Part shown: positions 1 through 9,431 of the stretch, piece after piece | How positions within the stretch are numbered: position 1 is the stretch's first letter | Layout: each line of letters starts with the position of its first letter | DNA from: Cylindrotheca closterium | Lineage: Eukaryota; Bacillariophyta; Bacillariophyceae; Bacillariales; Bacillariaceae | Assembly: GCA_933822405.4 (NCBI GenBank) | Contig: CAKOGP040002125.1 | Coordinates: 145,128-209,127 of the forward strand | DNA length: 64,000 bases | Direction of reading: 5' to 3' | The notes under the pieces: model-generated | Databases searched by the model: none | Told to the model about the DNA's origin: nothing | Seen by the model: the letters and a program-made list of their open reading frames with translations, nothing else | Translations under genes and position numbers: made by a program

Positions 1-1
1 G

Positions 2-1921
2 TCACCATCAACTTCCGAGGAAGCAGAAGTCTTTGCCCAACTCACACTTTCGAGACCCTTGCTTCGTGGTATTGCGTCTATGGGATATGTCACTCCAACC
101 AAGATTCAATCATCTGTCATTCCAGTGGCTCTGGCGGGTCGGGATATTTGTGCTAGTGCAGTGACGGGGTCAGGAAAAACTGCTGCCTTTTTGCTGCCCA
201 TTCTAGAAAAGCTACTGTATCGATCGCCTGGACGAATCCAGGCTTTGGTGCTCGCGCCCACTCGTGAATTGGCCGCCCAGTGCATTGGTATGATGTCGAC
301 TCTGTCGCAGTTTACAAAGATTCAAGCCGCGTTAGTCGTCGGTGGTGCCAAGAATGTCGCCTCACAAACGGCAGAACTTAGAGCAAGACCGCAATTGGTG
401 GTTGCCACACCTGGTCGTTTGTTGGATCACATTACCAACTCGGCGGGAGTTTCCTTGGAGGATGTCGAATTCTTGGTGCTGGATGAGGCTGATCGCCTTT
501 TGGATCTGGGTTTCCATGATGAGGTAACAGAAATTATCAAAGCATGTCCAGGGGAACGACAGACCATGCTTTTTAGTGCCACACTCAACACCAAGGTGGA
601 CGACTTGATCAAACTCAGTCTCAAACGACCCGTTCGAGTGAAAATCAGCAACAAGGATGCCAAAAACAATAAGGATTTGGAAGTAGCACCCCGCCTGGAA
701 CAGGAATTTGTTCGTGTTCGATCAGGAAATGAGGGTCTGAATCGAGAAGCCATGCTATTGGCGCTCTTGACCCGAACGTTCTCTTCCCAAACCATTGTCT
801 TTTTTGACACCAAAGCCAAGGCACACCGCATGATGATCTTATGCGGTCTCTGTGGTATCAAGTGTGCCGAATTACATGGTAACTTGAGTCAAACGCAACG
901 ATTGGAGGCCCTTGAACAGTTCCGCAAAGGCGAGGCGGAGGTCCTGTTAGCAACCGATCTGGCAGCTCGTGGTTTGGATATCAACCGCGTCAAGAGCGTG
1001 GTCAACTTTGAAATGCCCAATCAAGTGGAAACTTACATTCATCGCATTGGTAGAACCGCTCGTGCTGGAAGAGGTGGAAAGGCGTGTACCCTAATTGGGG
1101 AAGGTAGACGCCATCTGATGAAAGAAATCATGAAGGATGCTTCTGACAAGAAGAAGAAGGATGATTCGGAAAAGAACCAGGATCCAAGTCAAAAAAGAAG
1201 TGCTACGATTCGGTCACGATCCATCCCCGCGGCAGTGATTGCTCACTTTGCAGCAAAGATCGCCTCGCTCGAAGACCACGTGGAAGAAGTTTTGCAGGCC
1301 GAAGCAGTGGCTCGAATGGATCGAGTTGCAGAAATGGAGGCAGCTCGAGCGCAAAATATCATTGAGCATGCTGACGACATTAAGGCCCGTCCTCAAAGGC
1401 AATGGTTCGCCTCGGAGAAAGATAAGAAGATGACCAAGGAAGCCGCAGCAGAAAAGGCAAGACTGATAAAAGAGAAGGTTGGAACCGGAACTCACAGAAT
1501 GTCTCGTAAGAAGCGAAGAGCACGAGAGGCGATGGAGCACTTGAACAGTATGAATGACGACGAGGGCGAGGGCAATCACGCCGAGATTGAAAATCAAAAG
1601 TCGGTTGCGAGGGAAGCAAAACGCAAGTTGGAGGATAAACAAAGGGACAAGAGCAACATGAGTGTCTATGATTTTGATAAGGAAACTAAAAAGAAGAAGC
1701 GAAAGGGTGCCAAGGCGATGGATGCGGCTGGCGACAGTAGTCTCTTTAGTGACGAAGTGGTCGCCTATGCTCCCAAGAAGAAGAAGACTGGGGAAGAAGA
1801 GGAGCGTGTCAAGAGCAACTACAGCTTCCGTGGATACGATCCAACCAAGGATGGAAAGAAAAAGCCAAAGCGAAAGGGACACCACAAGTTCAAGTCGAAG
1901 AGCAAGCACAAGAGACGTTAA
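2..1921 (+). CDS. DDX27: DEAD-box RNA helicase, DDX27/Drs1 type (5' partial)
   Basis: ATP-dependent RNA helicase expected to act in the nucleolus in 60S ribosomal subunit assembly. The frame is open from the first bases of the window and encodes a Q motif (F-x-x-L-x-LSRPLLRG, then GYVTPTKIQ) upstream of any ATG, so the 5' end lies outside. Visible motifs in order: TGSGKT (I), PTRELA (Ia), TPGRLLDH (Ib), LDEADRLLDLGF (II), FSAT (III), then helicase C with ATDLAARGLDI and HRIGRTARAGRGG (VI). The segment after the core, with an N-IIEH-x-DDI-x-ARPQRQWF stretch, is the Drs1/DDX27 signature and separates it from other DEAD helicases. The tail is Lys/Arg-rich, as expected for a nucleolar protein. 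The assignment is strong; only the missing N-terminus is uncertain. Confidence 0.93.
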   Translation, partial: SPSTSEEAEVFAQLTLSRPLLRGIASMGYVTPTKIQSSVIPVALAGRDICASAVTGSGKTAAFLLPILEKLLYRSPGRIQALVLAPTRELAAQCIGMMSTLSQFTKIQAALVVGGAKNVASQTAELRARPQLVVATPGRLLDHITNSAGVSLEDVEFLVLDEADRLLDLGFHDEVTEIIKACPGERQTMLFSATLNTKVDDLIKLSLKRPVRVKISNKDAKNNKDLEVAPRLEQEFVRVRSGNEGLNREAMLLALLTRTFSSQTIVFFDTKAKAHRMMILCGLCGIKCAELHGNLSQTQRLEALEQFRKGEAEVLLATDLAARGLDINRVKSVVNFEMPNQVETYIHRIGRTARAGRGGKACTLIGEGRRHLMKEIMKDASDKKKKDDSEKNQDPSQKRSATIRSRSIPAAVIAHFAAKIASLEDHVEEVLQAEAVARMDRVAEMEAARAQNIIEHADDIKARPQRQWFASEKDKKMTKEAAAEKARLIKEKVGTGTHRMSRKKRRAREAMEHLNSMNDDEGEGNHAEIENQKSVAREAKRKLEDKQRDKSNMSVYDFDKETKKKKRKGAKAMDAAGDSSLFSDEVVAYAPKKKKTGEEEERVKSNYSFRGYDPTKDGKKKPKRKGHHKFKSKSKHKRR

Positions 1922-2038
1922 AATTTAAAGAGTAACAGCGTTATAGTCTTGTTTCATCAAATCAAATCAAATCATATTCGCCATAGCTACTACCAACTGC
2001 TACCCATGTGCTGCATATCTTAGACATTCTAGACACTG

Positions 2039-4096
2039 CTAAGACTTTCCTGGAATGACCACGACCTCATTCCGCCAGGAGCTTTGAAAATTCGCCAATC
2101 GAGAATAAAAGCGGTCTTCAATTGCTCGTTGTTTGGCCTTTAGCTCACTCATGAGTCCTGGGGTAGACCCAGCTTTCCTCTTGCCAGCAACAGTAGGATT
2201 CACTCCTTTTGCTGGACTGCTTGTGGGTCTACACTTGATTTCTTGTTGCTTTGCCTTGAGCTCGGTCATGAGATCTGGGAGAAAGCCAGTTCCCCTGTTG
2301 GCGTTTACAATCGCCGTCTCCTTGGTTGGATGGACGGATCGATACTTGATTTCCTGCTGCTTTGCCTTTAATTCGGACAAGAGCGTATTGGCAGATCCCG
2401 AACTTGGCGGTGGTGGTTCGCATGCCACAACGATGCGCTTCTGCTTTGTTTTGTGCACAGGACGGCCACCAATTTCGCGGTGTTTGGCTTGCAATTCTGC
2501 AAAGAGGTTCTTGGGCGACCCCTGATGATTCGTCTGGTGCTGACCACCAACATTGGGACATGGAAGTTTTGGCCGACTTGCGTGCTTTGATTGACGCTTT
2601 ACGCCATACCAGTCCTCCACCATGGGAGCAGTCTGTTCTTCTTGGTTGGTCTTGACCATGATTTCGTTCCGACGAGCCTTGACCTCTGCCAAAAAGGTGT
2701 TCAAGTTGGGCAGGGGAGTATCCTTGCGTAGAAAAGACTTTTGTGTAGAGACATCATTGGTCTTGGTCTCATCGCCTTCTTCCTTCTTCTTCCAATACCC
2801 TGGATTGTTTGGATCTGGCTGATAGCTCTGGACCAAGATTTGGGCCAATGACAAATTGACAATCTCATGTTGTCGAGCACATTGATGCTTGGTATCTGTT
2901 GTTGGCAGACTTTGAAAGGACAATGACAATGATGATTCATCAGTAGTACCATTGTCCGAAATGGAACTGAGGGAAGGACTGTCCGATTCCATTGTCGTGC
3001 AAATGGTGAGTTTTGTAGCAAGGTCGTCATCGGAACGCTCTTGCATTGGGTCATTGTCATTGTCATCCAAACCAGTGGCAGGAAAGCCAGTCTCGGTGAT
3101 ATGTTGAAAGCCATCATCTTGTTGGTCAAAAGGCTCAACTGGCAAAGCAGGGTTGTAGTTCACCGGTATTTCGGTAGGAGCCTCGTTCGCGTCGACGCCT
3201 TTCACCTCGCGATCAATGCAAGATAATTCTTGCACGAATGGCAAAGTACCTTTTCCCGCCGGATTCATCAAACGACCAACTTTGGTCTCGGCAAAATTGT
3301 ACTCCTCATTGTCATTTTGCACCTCACGATTGGTGCCAGATTTTGGAATGAATGGCAATGCACCTCCTTTTTCTTCTTTCGTAACAGACGGCGCAAAGGA
3401 TGATTCGTCCTCGTCATTGGAATCCAAAGAGGAGGTGGCCGCCAATAGTTCCATGTGAAGACGAGACTTGGCCAATTTGGTACAATGACGAGGAGACGCA
3501 GCAAGTCCCTGTTCCTCCATGTCAGCATAGTGATTCCATTTGCGCACAATCGACTTTGGGCGCAAGGCAAACTTGCTTCGTGCTGGAGTATTCTCATTGG
3601 CAATGCGACGACGACTCTTTGCAAAATAGGATCGATTGTGGGCCAGGACTTTTTGTCGGCCAGCTTCGGGTGATGAGGAAAGCTTGACAGGTGCCGCTTC
3701 TGGTGGGGCCTCTCTGTCCAAAAGAGATACTTCCCGAGAGACAAAGGATGATCCTGCAAAGGAGGAGTCTTCTCTTGACTCGGCTATCATCATGCCATGA
3801 TAGCCTTGGTTGTCATTGGATGACCTTGGCGGCTTCCCGTTACCATTTTCAATCGATTCCCAAGAAGGACGGTTTGGAAATACATTCTCCTTGGAAACAG
3901 AGCGTCCCTGCTTCTTGGTGTAGAATGATAATAATGCAGGAACCACGATGTCTTGACGTTCCTTCGTTTCGTCGTGTTTACGTCGTCGTCGTGCATTGGC
4001 CATGCTGGAAATGTTTGATTTGGGCAGACTATGAACCTCGTGTGGCACCTTTGTTCTCTTGACCTTGCGTCTCCGGAGTTTCTTCCACATCTTCAT
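2039..4096 (-). CDS. Basic, low-complexity protein with five ELKAKQ-type repeats
   Basis: Unrecognised 685-residue protein. The start is the first ATG after an in-frame TGA a few codons upstream. The N-terminus is very basic (MKMWKKLRRRK, then NARRRRKH), suggesting nuclear or nucleic-acid association. The middle is Ser/Asp/Glu-rich and looks disordered. The C-terminal third has five spaced copies of a short helix-like motif: FLAEVKARRNEI, LFAELQAKHREI, LLSELKAKQQEI, LMTELKAKQQEI and LMSELKAKQRAI, about 35-50 residues apart. The LLxEL pattern faintly recalls actin-binding WH2 motifs, but no LKKV/T follows, so that is speculation. It converges tail-to-tail with the helicase gene. A single exon is assumed. 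The reading frame is well supported; the function is unknown. Confidence 0.75.
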   Translation of the reverse strand: MKMWKKLRRRKVKRTKVPHEVHSLPKSNISSMANARRRRKHDETKERQDIVVPALLSFYTKKQGRSVSKENVFPNRPSWESIENGNGKPPRSSNDNQGYHGMMIAESREDSSFAGSSFVSREVSLLDREAPPEAAPVKLSSSPEAGRQKVLAHNRSYFAKSRRRIANENTPARSKFALRPKSIVRKWNHYADMEEQGLAASPRHCTKLAKSRLHMELLAATSSLDSNDEDESSFAPSVTKEEKGGALPFIPKSGTNREVQNDNEEYNFAETKVGRLMNPAGKGTLPFVQELSCIDREVKGVDANEAPTEIPVNYNPALPVEPFDQQDDGFQHITETGFPATGLDDNDNDPMQERSDDDLATKLTICTTMESDSPSLSSISDNGTTDESSLSLSFQSLPTTDTKHQCARQHEIVNLSLAQILVQSYQPDPNNPGYWKKKEEGDETKTNDVSTQKSFLRKDTPLPNLNTFLAEVKARRNEIMVKTNQEEQTAPMVEDWYGVKRQSKHASRPKLPCPNVGGQHQTNHQGSPKNLFAELQAKHREIGGRPVHKTKQKRIVVACEPPPPSSGSANTLLSELKAKQQEIKYRSVHPTKETAIVNANRGTGFLPDLMTELKAKQQEIKCRPTSSPAKGVNPTVAGKRKAGSTPGLMSELKAKQRAIEDRFYSRLANFQSSWRNEVVVIPGKS

Positions 4097-4562
4097 CTTG
4101 CGCGCAACTCGAACTATGTGTTTGGATACTCAAGGACTTGTTTGCCAGGAGTAGAATGCATGGCTGGAGTTCTGGTTGGAAAGGAATAGTTTGAGGTATC
4201 GTTTGGAACCGGTCATGGTTTTCGCGTTATGGGAGTATATTGACCGCTCCGATCTTGGAGTAGTTCAAGCTTGCAAAGAACCTCATGTCTGTTGCTATCG
4301 TACAGTATTGTCGGGTAATGTTTGGACATGGTTTATTGAGAACTGTTCACTGACATGTATTGGTCGAGCATCATGGTCGAACTAGTCACAAGATGACTGA
4401 CTCATTCACTCTCATGACTGAGATTTATTTCCACCCGGTATTTTCGAAAGCGTTCCAACTATCATCACATCGAATCAATCATCATCATCATCGTCAACCT
4501 CAACAACAATCATCATTAACAATCATCACTAACAATCATCACATAATCTGCAATAACCAAGA
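4097..4562. other. Intergenic, divergent promoter region
   Basis: This 466-nt gap lies between two divergently transcribed genes and should hold both promoters. The last 100 nt before the oxidoreductase ATG are rich in CAT/CAA runs, probably 5' UTR. No RNA gene or convincing ORF was seen. Confidence 0.5.
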
Positions 4563-5996
4563 ATGATGAGCAAGAAGGAGGTGGACATTACAGTTTACGG
4601 AGCCACAAGTTTCGTGGCCAAACATGTGATTCGGTACTTGGTAGAAGCAGCCGCCCAAAAAGATCATCCACCCAAATCCTTTGTCGTGGCCTTGGGGGGT
4701 CGTTCCAAGACAAAACTGGAAGCCCTTCAAAAGAAATTTGCAGCAGGAAACGAAGCTGCGACTAAAATGTTTGCTCCCATTGTCTTTGTTGCAGATGGGA
4801 ATGATTTAGAGGGTCTCAAGAAGATTGCCCAAAAGAGCAAGGTGGTTCTGAACTGTGCTGGACCCTATTCCAAATACTCGAGCAACGTCGTGGCTGCCTG
4901 TGCCGAACACGGAGCCGACTATGTCGATTTTACGGGAGAAACTAACTGGGTGGCGGAAATGAGATTGAAATACAGTGCAATGGCAAAAAAGTCGGGAGCT
5001 CGCATCGTTTCGCTCTGTGGATACGATTCGATTCCTAGTGATTTGGCGCTCTTTGCCGCCGTCCAAGCCTTGAGAGGAAAAGCTCCAAATGCCAAGATCG
5101 AATCGGGGACGATTTATCATCAAGCCATGGGTGGAGCCAATGGAGGTACCATTCACACGGCACTGGACATGCCAGTGGACCTCAAACGAGATGTATTCAA
5201 AACGACGACTGCTGGAACCAAACAAACACTCCGCAAGGTTCCCTTCCTCATGGGAGATCCATTGCAATTGACACATCCCCAAACCGTCCGTCACAATCCA
5301 GACTTTGAAGCGACGAGAAATCGATATGCGCTCAGCGAATGGCTGAACCAATTGCTCAACTTTCACAGTGAATTCTCCTACGGAGTCTCCATTCCAATGT
5401 TCATGTCTCCCATCAACATGAAGGTCCTCCACGCGTCATCGATTGCATTGAAGTATGGGCCCAATTTCAAAGTGCGAGAACGATTCTTGCCCTGTGGCTT
5501 TGTTTGGACCCGCGTCTTGGGCATTATGGGCTTTATCCCTGCCATTTGCATGCAACTTGTACTGTTTGCAACGATTGCGCTGCTCAAAATGCCCTATCTC
5601 GGCAAGGCGATTGCGGACTTTTTGACGCCACCAGGATCGGGAGTCCCCGACTCGATTAGTGCTCTGGGAACGACGGCCGTCTATGCCACGGTCACGAGTG
5701 ACGTCAAGGATTTGTCCGGCAAGGTGGATCGAGGATATGCCTACCTGTCCTTCAAGGGGGATGCCGGCAATTGGACGACTGCCCAATGCATTTGCGAATC
5801 TGCCTTTTGCCTCATATTTGACAAGGACTCCTTGCCCAAACGATCGGAGGATGGATTCGGAACCCCAGCGGAAATCTTTGGTGACGTCCTCATCAAGCGA
5901 TTCAAGGAGACCAAGGTCCGTCCAGTGGATGTGCAAATCAATGTGCGAACGGACGTGAACAAGAATGAAATGAAGGTTTACATTAACGACATGTAG
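4563..5996 (+). CDS. Saccharopine dehydrogenase-like oxidoreductase (SCCPDH / trans-acting enoyl reductase family)
   Basis: Membrane-associated NAD(P)-binding protein of the SCCPDH-like family. The substrate is unknown; relatives sit on lipid droplets or act as trans enoyl reductases. The Rossmann start is visible at once (DITVYGATSFVAKHVI), followed by ALGGRSKTKLEAL. The family hallmark LNCAGPYSKYSSNVVAACAEHGADYVDFTGE is around residues 97-127, where GPY and the D-x-TGE stretch are diagnostic. A hydrophobic segment near residues 318-345 is a probable membrane anchor. The length (477 aa) fits the family (about 420-480). The start is the first of two adjacent ATGs after a CA-rich leader. One exon. 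This is not a true lysine-pathway saccharopine dehydrogenase: the organisation and membrane segment match the SCCPDH branch. Confidence 0.88.
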   Translation: MMSKKEVDITVYGATSFVAKHVIRYLVEAAAQKDHPPKSFVVALGGRSKTKLEALQKKFAAGNEAATKMFAPIVFVADGNDLEGLKKIAQKSKVVLNCAGPYSKYSSNVVAACAEHGADYVDFTGETNWVAEMRLKYSAMAKKSGARIVSLCGYDSIPSDLALFAAVQALRGKAPNAKIESGTIYHQAMGGANGGTIHTALDMPVDLKRDVFKTTTAGTKQTLRKVPFLMGDPLQLTHPQTVRHNPDFEATRNRYALSEWLNQLLNFHSEFSYGVSIPMFMSPINMKVLHASSIALKYGPNFKVRERFLPCGFVWTRVLGIMGFIPAICMQLVLFATIALLKMPYLGKAIADFLTPPGSGVPDSISALGTTAVYATVTSDVKDLSGKVDRGYAYLSFKGDAGNWTTAQCICESAFCLIFDKDSLPKRSEDGFGTPAEIFGDVLIKRFKETKVRPVDVQINVRTDVNKNEMKVYINDM

Positions 5997-6093
5997 GTAG
6001 TGAAAAGGAGAAATGTATAGTAATAATCATAAAGAGTATAGATGATACCTAGCAATTTTCAATGAATTGTGATAATACAATATTCGAATGTAT

Positions 6094-7843
6094 TCATGTT
6101 AACTCGCCCCTCATGAAAAGAGTGGCACAAAACACAGTCACCATCGCGTAGCGAACCAGGCACAGCTGCATGTACAACGTGTCCAGTTGTTGCATACTTG
6201 TTTCGAGGTTCTCTGGAAATGCAGTTGGTGACTTGCACGCGTGCTGAACTCGACGTCTACAGTTGGAAAAGTTCCATTGAACCATTCCGAATATGCAAAG
6301 CAACCCAATTCCCAGCATGTGAATCTTGGAAAATGAGACCAAGGCTTCCAAAGAAATATTTGGTCCGCCAAAGAGTAACGCAAGTGAAGCAACATTTACA
6401 ATCTGGTGGACCAAAAAAGGTGCGGAAAGTATTCTGAGCCCTTGGTGTATGGCTGCGACACACACTGCCGTGCATCCAAATGAGAGAAGGCAATGGCCAT
6501 AGCATAGACCGGCATCCATGGCCAATATGTAATTCAGTCCAATATAGTCGAAAAGAACGAGTGTTCGAGGGGTCGAAAACAAAGCAGTGGACACTGGTGA
6601 CGATACAATCCCATCTGTGGATGAGCCGCAATCACAAATCTGAAGAAAGACAAATCGTAGTGGTTTAGAATCAATCAGTGAAATAACAAATCAATCGTGA
6701 TTTCAAGGGTGGACTTACTGCATAAATGGCCAGTCTACCAAGTTCTTGAAATGACAAATATGATTGAGAGGTGAAGGAATTCATCACTGGTTTCAATATC
6801 ATTGAGAGATAATGGATCACTAGAACCTCAAAAACGATCCGTGTTGTGGTACTCCAGCACAAGTCACGTTTCTTTTCCAGTTTCTCGGTCCAGTTCGGAT
6901 CATATTTCGAGGCATGCAGCGATTCCTCATGCTGACGTTGTGATAACTGCCGATCTAGGGTTCGTTGGTGATGGTCCATCATCATTCTTTGGGCCTCCAG
7001 TTGCCGCTGTGACTCTGCCGCCGCCTCAGAAGTTGTCATACTAACAGCCAATTGCTGGGCTAAAGACCTATCCAAACCATTTTCCGCGAGGAAGTCTTCT
7101 GCAAGCTTTATATCCCTTACTAGCTTGGTCAAGAGTTGGGTTTTGTCGCTACCATCGACATCAGTCTGTAGCACTATCTGACTCGAAGCATCGTTGCTTC
7201 TGACCAGATCAGAATTTGATCCAAGAGAATTTGTTCCAAGAGAATTTTCTGGCACGTTTATACCTGTGGCAGTCGAGTTGTCTCCCATAGTAAGTGTATC
7301 CGTTTGTGATGTTTGTAAAGCTTCTGCCCGTAGAGGTGGCACTTCACCCTCCCCAACACAATGTCGGTCCCTTGGTTCGAAGGAACTGTCTTGTTGGCCT
7401 GTGCTTTCCCTGAATGAAACAGCTTTGTGAAGCCTTGGTTCTTGGGCATGTGAACTGATAGTATCCGAGACTTTCTTTTCTTCTGTTTCTCTACTTGGTG
7501 ATTTCGTTTTCGCTTTAGCTGTGTGTTGATGTTTCCCAGTATGCTTCCAAAGATAAAACAGGATGCACGATGCCAAAAGCAAGGCAAGGGTAAAGCCGTT
7601 TCCCTCTATTACTCGCTGAGTGAAAGTGGTGGTGACTCTTGAAGATTCAATAGTCTTTCGTATTCGCGATGGTTTTGAGACGTCAATAATCTCATCTGGG
7701 GACGAAAGTAAAAGGTCCAATCGTTGTTGTGTAGTGGAAACAACCCTGTAGTCCGATTCATCATCCTCGTCCAGCATGTTCTGAAATCGCCGAATGGCAT
7801 CCAAAGAAGCCTCTTCTATATATCTACTGCCCCCTGATGACAT
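6094..7843 (-). CDS. Unknown multi-pass membrane protein with coiled coil (2 exons)
   Basis: Joined as complement(6094..6639, 6719..7843), giving 556 aa. The intron of 79 nt has donor GTAAGT and acceptor TTTCTTCAG, and both exons meet in phase 0, so the second exon reads directly into ICDCGSS. The start MSSGGSRY is an ATG. One transmembrane segment lies near residues 84-102 (FTLALLLASCILFYLW), followed by a Ser/Glu/Gln-rich region. A helical, Gln/Arg-rich stretch near residues 280-325 (SQRQLEAQRMMMDHH and onward) is probably a coiled coil. At least four hydrophobic segments occupy the C-terminal half. No family was recognised. It may be an organelle or ER membrane protein, but no targeting motif is convincing. 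The splice is well supported; the function is open. Confidence 0.7.
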
Positions 7844-8100
7844 GGCTTTAATGCATATACGCTAGCTATCTGAGGAAAAGGAATGCATTGAGATTGGTCT
7901 CTGAAACGTGTTGTCGTTGTAATTTGCAGACGGAAGACGATTTCAAAAAACGGTCCCTGCGTCGTACGTCCGAGATAGGAACTAAGGACTTTGATTTTAC
8001 TCTTGCTTCGATCAAAGGGAAGGATTCCGTAACTCGTAACTACGGATAGACACTTTTTGGAATATCAGCCTATTCTACAATGATAGATAAATTATTCATA

Positions 8101-9120
8101 CTATCTTTCCTCCATGACAAGTTTCAGGGCTTCCTCAACGTCACCCTTTGGAATCAAGTTGAACCAGTCTTGGCATGATGATTGTGCTTGTCGAAGGCAT
8201 GTCAAGACTTCGTCCACATTGAAATCGGATGACTTGAGTTGGTATTCAATTTCAGCACGGGCGTCGTCCATATTCTGCAAGACTTGATTTCTGTAGAGAT
8301 CCCGTAGATCCAAGTCACTCACAACTACTGCATTGACGTTTGGAAGGGCGTCGTTACGTACCAGTGCCTTCTTTTCTTCGCCCTGAACATTCAATTGATA
8401 GGCATCTCCAAATACAAGATTGTTGGTATATGCGTTCAGTGCCGTTCGAATGGTACTAGATTTCTCCAGTTTTCGTTGACGAGAGCGCAATATTCGGAAT
8501 TGTGTATTGTCTCCCCATTGTTGAATGGCCGTGTTAACTTGATCATAAGGAGTAGTATAGTCAATGCCCATTTCGGCACCACGAGCTTCCCGCTCCTTTC
8601 GTCGTGCATCTTGCCAGGCAGCAGTTGTCTTAATTTCAAGATATCGTTTGGAAAGCTTTTGTTCTTTCTCCGTCATAAAGGCCGGTTCATTCTCAAGAAG
8701 ATCTTTCAGTGGGATAAGACTTGATGCTTCTGAAGCGCTCTCGTTCGCTTTCAGAGACTTGCAAAGCTCTACAGCTTGGTCGATATACAGTTTGACCCGA
8801 GTGGCTGGCAACAAAAGCTCTATAAACGGTGCCCTAACATCTGCTGCAGCAACTGCCGTGGAAGCCGAGGATGAAAGAGTGGCACAAAGAGTGGCACACG
8901 AGAGAAGAAACGATCTTCTTTTCAATGAATCATCTCCTTTCGAATAGTCATTTGAAACTGATAGACGCGTGGGGACTCTACAATGCTCCTCCAGGTGCCT
9001 GTCAACTATGGGTGTCATCATGAACGAACTTGTGGTGGTGGGTATTATCAGGAGGATACCCAACGCCAGCAGGATTATTGATTGTGACCTTGTTATTCTC
9101 TTCATGTTTGCCTGTTTCAT
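8101..9120 (-). CDS. Putative thylakoid-lumen protein, unknown function
   Basis: 339 aa. The N-terminus shows a layered address: a hydrophobic signal core (IILLALGILLII, residues 15-26), a plastid-entry-like SSF site near 31-33, then at residues 68-92 a twin-arginine start (KRRSFLLS) with a hydrophobic core ending in AVAAA. This is the pattern expected for import into the diatom plastid and then transfer into the thylakoid lumen by the Tat route. The mature part is alpha-helical and charged, with paired Cys residues near the C-terminus (LTCLRQAQSSC). I do not recognise the family; a PsbQ-like helical bundle is one possibility, without motif support. The ATG used is the first of two (Met1, Met6). 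Confidence 0.72.
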   Translation of the reverse strand: MKQANMKRITRSQSIILLALGILLIIPTTTSSFMMTPIVDRHLEEHCRVPTRLSVSNDYSKGDDSLKRRSFLLSCATLCATLSSSASTAVAAADVRAPFIELLLPATRVKLYIDQAVELCKSLKANESASEASSLIPLKDLLENEPAFMTEKEQKLSKRYLEIKTTAAWQDARRKEREARGAEMGIDYTTPYDQVNTAIQQWGDNTQFRILRSRQRKLEKSSTIRTALNAYTNNLVFGDAYQLNVQGEEKKALVRNDALPNVNAVVVSDLDLRDLYRNQVLQNMDDARAEIEYQLKSSDFNVDEVLTCLRQAQSSCQDWFNLIPKGDVEEALKLVMEER

Positions 9121-9431
9121 TCATAAAAATAGAGTGTAATTTGTTGTTTTCAACGCGAGATCATGTTTGTTGGCATGGCTGAAGATGCGATGATGCTGAG
9201 TTGTCGTTTTAGCATCATTTTCAAGATTTGATTTCTTTCTCTGACGTATGTTAACGGACAGCACTAACGGACGCCAACCAAAACCACAAATGCAATAATA
9301 GCTCTCGGTTTCGCACACTTTATTGTGTTGTGCCACAGGAGTTTTGGTTTCATCACTCAGAAGTGGTACCTATACTCCGCTTCACAGCAAATACAAATTG
9401 AGACGCGTGGCATATCCTAGAAACGAAAACA
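9121..9431. other. Intergenic, divergent promoter region
   Basis: 311 nt between the divergent lumenal-protein and TPR genes. A 71-codon open frame on the minus strand is directly upstream of the lumenal-protein gene, but it has no family signal and was not annotated. Confidence 0.5.

Noticed and set aside
1214..1909. 231-codon antisense frame, Leu/Ser-rich
   Set aside because: Arises from Lys/Glu-rich codons of the helicase tail read backwards.
9121..9336. 71-codon minus-strand frame upstream of the lumenal protein
   Set aside because: No conserved features; probably 5' flank.
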